Below, one piece after another: positions 63,005-64,000 of a DNA stretch of 64,000 nucleotides. The stretch lies in assembly GCF_902859705.1 (NCBI RefSeq), contig NZ_CADIJO010000003.1:186001-250000 (forward strand), read 5' to 3'. This DNA is from Achromobacter deleyi. Lineage in GTDB: Bacteria; Pseudomonadota; Gammaproteobacteria; Burkholderiales; Burkholderiaceae_B. The translations under genes and the position numbers were made by a program. How positions within the stretch are numbered: the stretch's first letter is position 1; every line of letters starts with the position of its first letter. Below the pieces are notes generated by a model. That model ran no database searches, was not told the origin of the DNA, and saw nothing but the letters and a program-made list of their open reading frames with translations.

Positions 63005-64000
63005 CTACATCGATTCGGCCAGCATGCGCAGGTAGTCGTCGGCGCTGGCGTCGCGCGGATTGGTGCGGTGGCTGTGATCGGCCAGCGCGCCGGCCACGAT
63101 GCGGGGGAACAGGTCTTCGGTCACACCCAGCGCGGCCAGGCCCTGGGGCAGGCCCAGCGCGCGCGACTTGTCCTTCAGCGCCTGCTCCAGCTGATCGCCG
63201 CCCGCCAGGTCCATGGCCTGCGCCAGGCGCGCCATCTTGTCGTCGGCGATCACGCTGGCAGCTGCACGGTTGAAACGCAGCACGGCGGGCAGAAAGATGG
63301 CGTTCAGCGTGCCGTGATGCAGCCGCGGATTGATGCCGCCCAGCGAGTGGCTCAGGCTGTGCACGCAGCCCAGCCCTTTCTGGAAGGCCAGCGCGCCTTG
63401 CAGCGACGCACTCATCATGTTGACGCGCGCCTCGACGTTGCCAGGCTCGCGCGTGGCGGTCTCGATATGGCGCCAGGCGCGGCGCAGGCCATCCAGCGCG
63501 ATGCCCTCGGCCGGTGGATTGAAGGCGGGCGACAGGAAGGTTTCGATGCAATGCGCGATGGCGTCCATGCCGGTTGCGGCAGTCAGCCCGGCCGGCAGGC
63601 CGAACGTCAGTTCCGGATCGCAGATCGCGGCGCGCGGCACGACAAAGGGCGACAGGATGCCGACCTTGCGGCCGTCGTCCAGGATCAGGATCGCGCCACG
63701 TCCGACTTCGCTGCCGGTGCCGGCCGTGGTCGGCACGGCGATCACCGGTGCGGTCGCGGCGGTGATGTTCTGCAGGCCGCCTTCGATCAGCGCGAAGCTG
63801 CGCAGCGGCCCGGGATGGCGGGCACAGACCGCCGTGCCCTTGGCCAGGTCGATAGGCGAACCGCCGCCCACGGCGATGATGCCGTCGCAATCACCCGCCG
63901 TGAACGCGGCCACGCTGTCGCGCACCGCCGCCTCGTTGGGGTTCGGCGGCGTGCCGTCGTACACCGGCGCATCCAGCTGGCCCAGCGCGGCCAGCACCTT
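63005..64000 (-). CDS. Iron-containing alcohol dehydrogenase, 5' end beyond the window
   Basis: At least 331 residues are seen; the frame stays open at the right edge, so the N-terminus is missing. Visible blocks are AVGGGSPIDLAKGTAVCARH (NAD site), PTTAGTGSEVGRGAILI, the metal-binding ATGMDAIAHCIETFLSP (Asp and His) and VHSLSHSLGGINPRLHHGTLNAIFLP (two further His). It oxidises an alcohol or reduces an aldehyde. It is the first gene of the MFS/ALDH run as far as seen, and ends about 50 bases before the MFS gene. Confidence 0.93.
   Translation of the reverse strand, partial: KVLAALGQLDAPVYDGTPPNPNEAAVRDSVAAFTAGDCDGIIAVGGGSPIDLAKGTAVCARHPGPLRSFALIEGGLQNITAATAPVIAVPTTAGTGSEVGRGAILILDDGRKVGILSPFVVPRAAICDPELTFGLPAGLTAATGMDAIAHCIETFLSPAFNPPAEGIALDGLRRAWRHIETATREPGNVEARVNMMSASLQGALAFQKGLGCVHSLSHSLGGINPRLHHGTLNAIFLPAVLRFNRAAASVIADDKMARLAQAMDLAGGDQLEQALKDKSRALGLPQGLAALGVTEDLFPRIVAGALADHSHRTNPRDASADDYLRMLAESM

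Overview
The window is 64 kb of high-GC chromosomal DNA with dense genes and short intergenic gaps. The gene repertoire points to a betaproteobacterium of the order Burkholderiales, most likely family Alcaligenaceae (Achromobacter/Bordetella type). Supporting signs are a Bug-type solute-binding protein, the sulfite reductase/DUF934 pair, a DUF2970 mini-protein, the hemA-prfA-prmC-grxD-ubiX order, several LysR/IclR/GntR-controlled catabolic clusters and a FecI/FecR/TonB-receptor unit. The genus is inferred from gene content and not proven.

Layout from left to right. 1-3.8 kb: a truncated 2-isopropylmalate synthase, a LysR regulator, an acetyltransferase, an MFS transporter and a winged-helix regulator with a degenerate receiver domain. 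4-7.8 kb: queC and ppc, divergent housekeeping genes. 7.8-12 kb: a Fur-box-preceded ECF sigma factor, its FecR partner and a TonB-dependent siderophore receptor. 12.1-20.3 kb: a beta-ketoadipate/short-chain acid cluster (3-hydroxyacyl-CoA dehydrogenase, AtoE-type permease, SDR, IclR regulator, scoAB/pcaIJ, catC, YciI-like protein, pcaD, cyclase) with matching GTTC-N7-GAAC palindromes at two promoters. 20.4-22.9 kb: small exported proteins, a beta-carbonic anhydrase and a 160-bp inverted-repeat element. 22.9-33.2 kb: a GntR-controlled catabolic operon with a complete Liv-type ABC importer, three SDRs, a KstD-like flavoprotein and a GST. 33.4-39.4 kb: an unrecognised protein bracketed by terminators, a DUF3100 transporter-like protein with a divergent LysR gene, a DUF2970 peptide, an intergenic repeat, and a sulfite reductase with DUF934.

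39.5-44.5 kb is an IclR-controlled module: Bug-type binding protein, acyl-CoA ligase, citryl-CoA-lyase-like protein and SDR. 44.5-47.1 kb carries acireductone dioxygenase, a MetQ-like protein and a DUF6817-like protein. 47.2-51.6 kb is the hemA-prfA-prmC-grxD-ubiX block on the minus strand. A tRNA-Phe gene (51883-51958) follows. Immediately downstream lies a lower-GC, tightly coupled seven-gene operon (52.3-59.3 kb): two GT2 glycosyltransferases, a FAD oxidoreductase, a degenerate SDR/epimerase, a TIM-barrel isomerase, an SMR-type membrane protein and a large GT-C-like membrane protein. It looks like a horizontally acquired system for making, flipping and transferring a lipid-linked sugar, and it is the best candidate here for an undescribed system. 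59.4-64 kb returns to high GC with a LysE exporter and an aldehyde dehydrogenase/MFS/iron-alcohol dehydrogenase operon that runs off the right edge.
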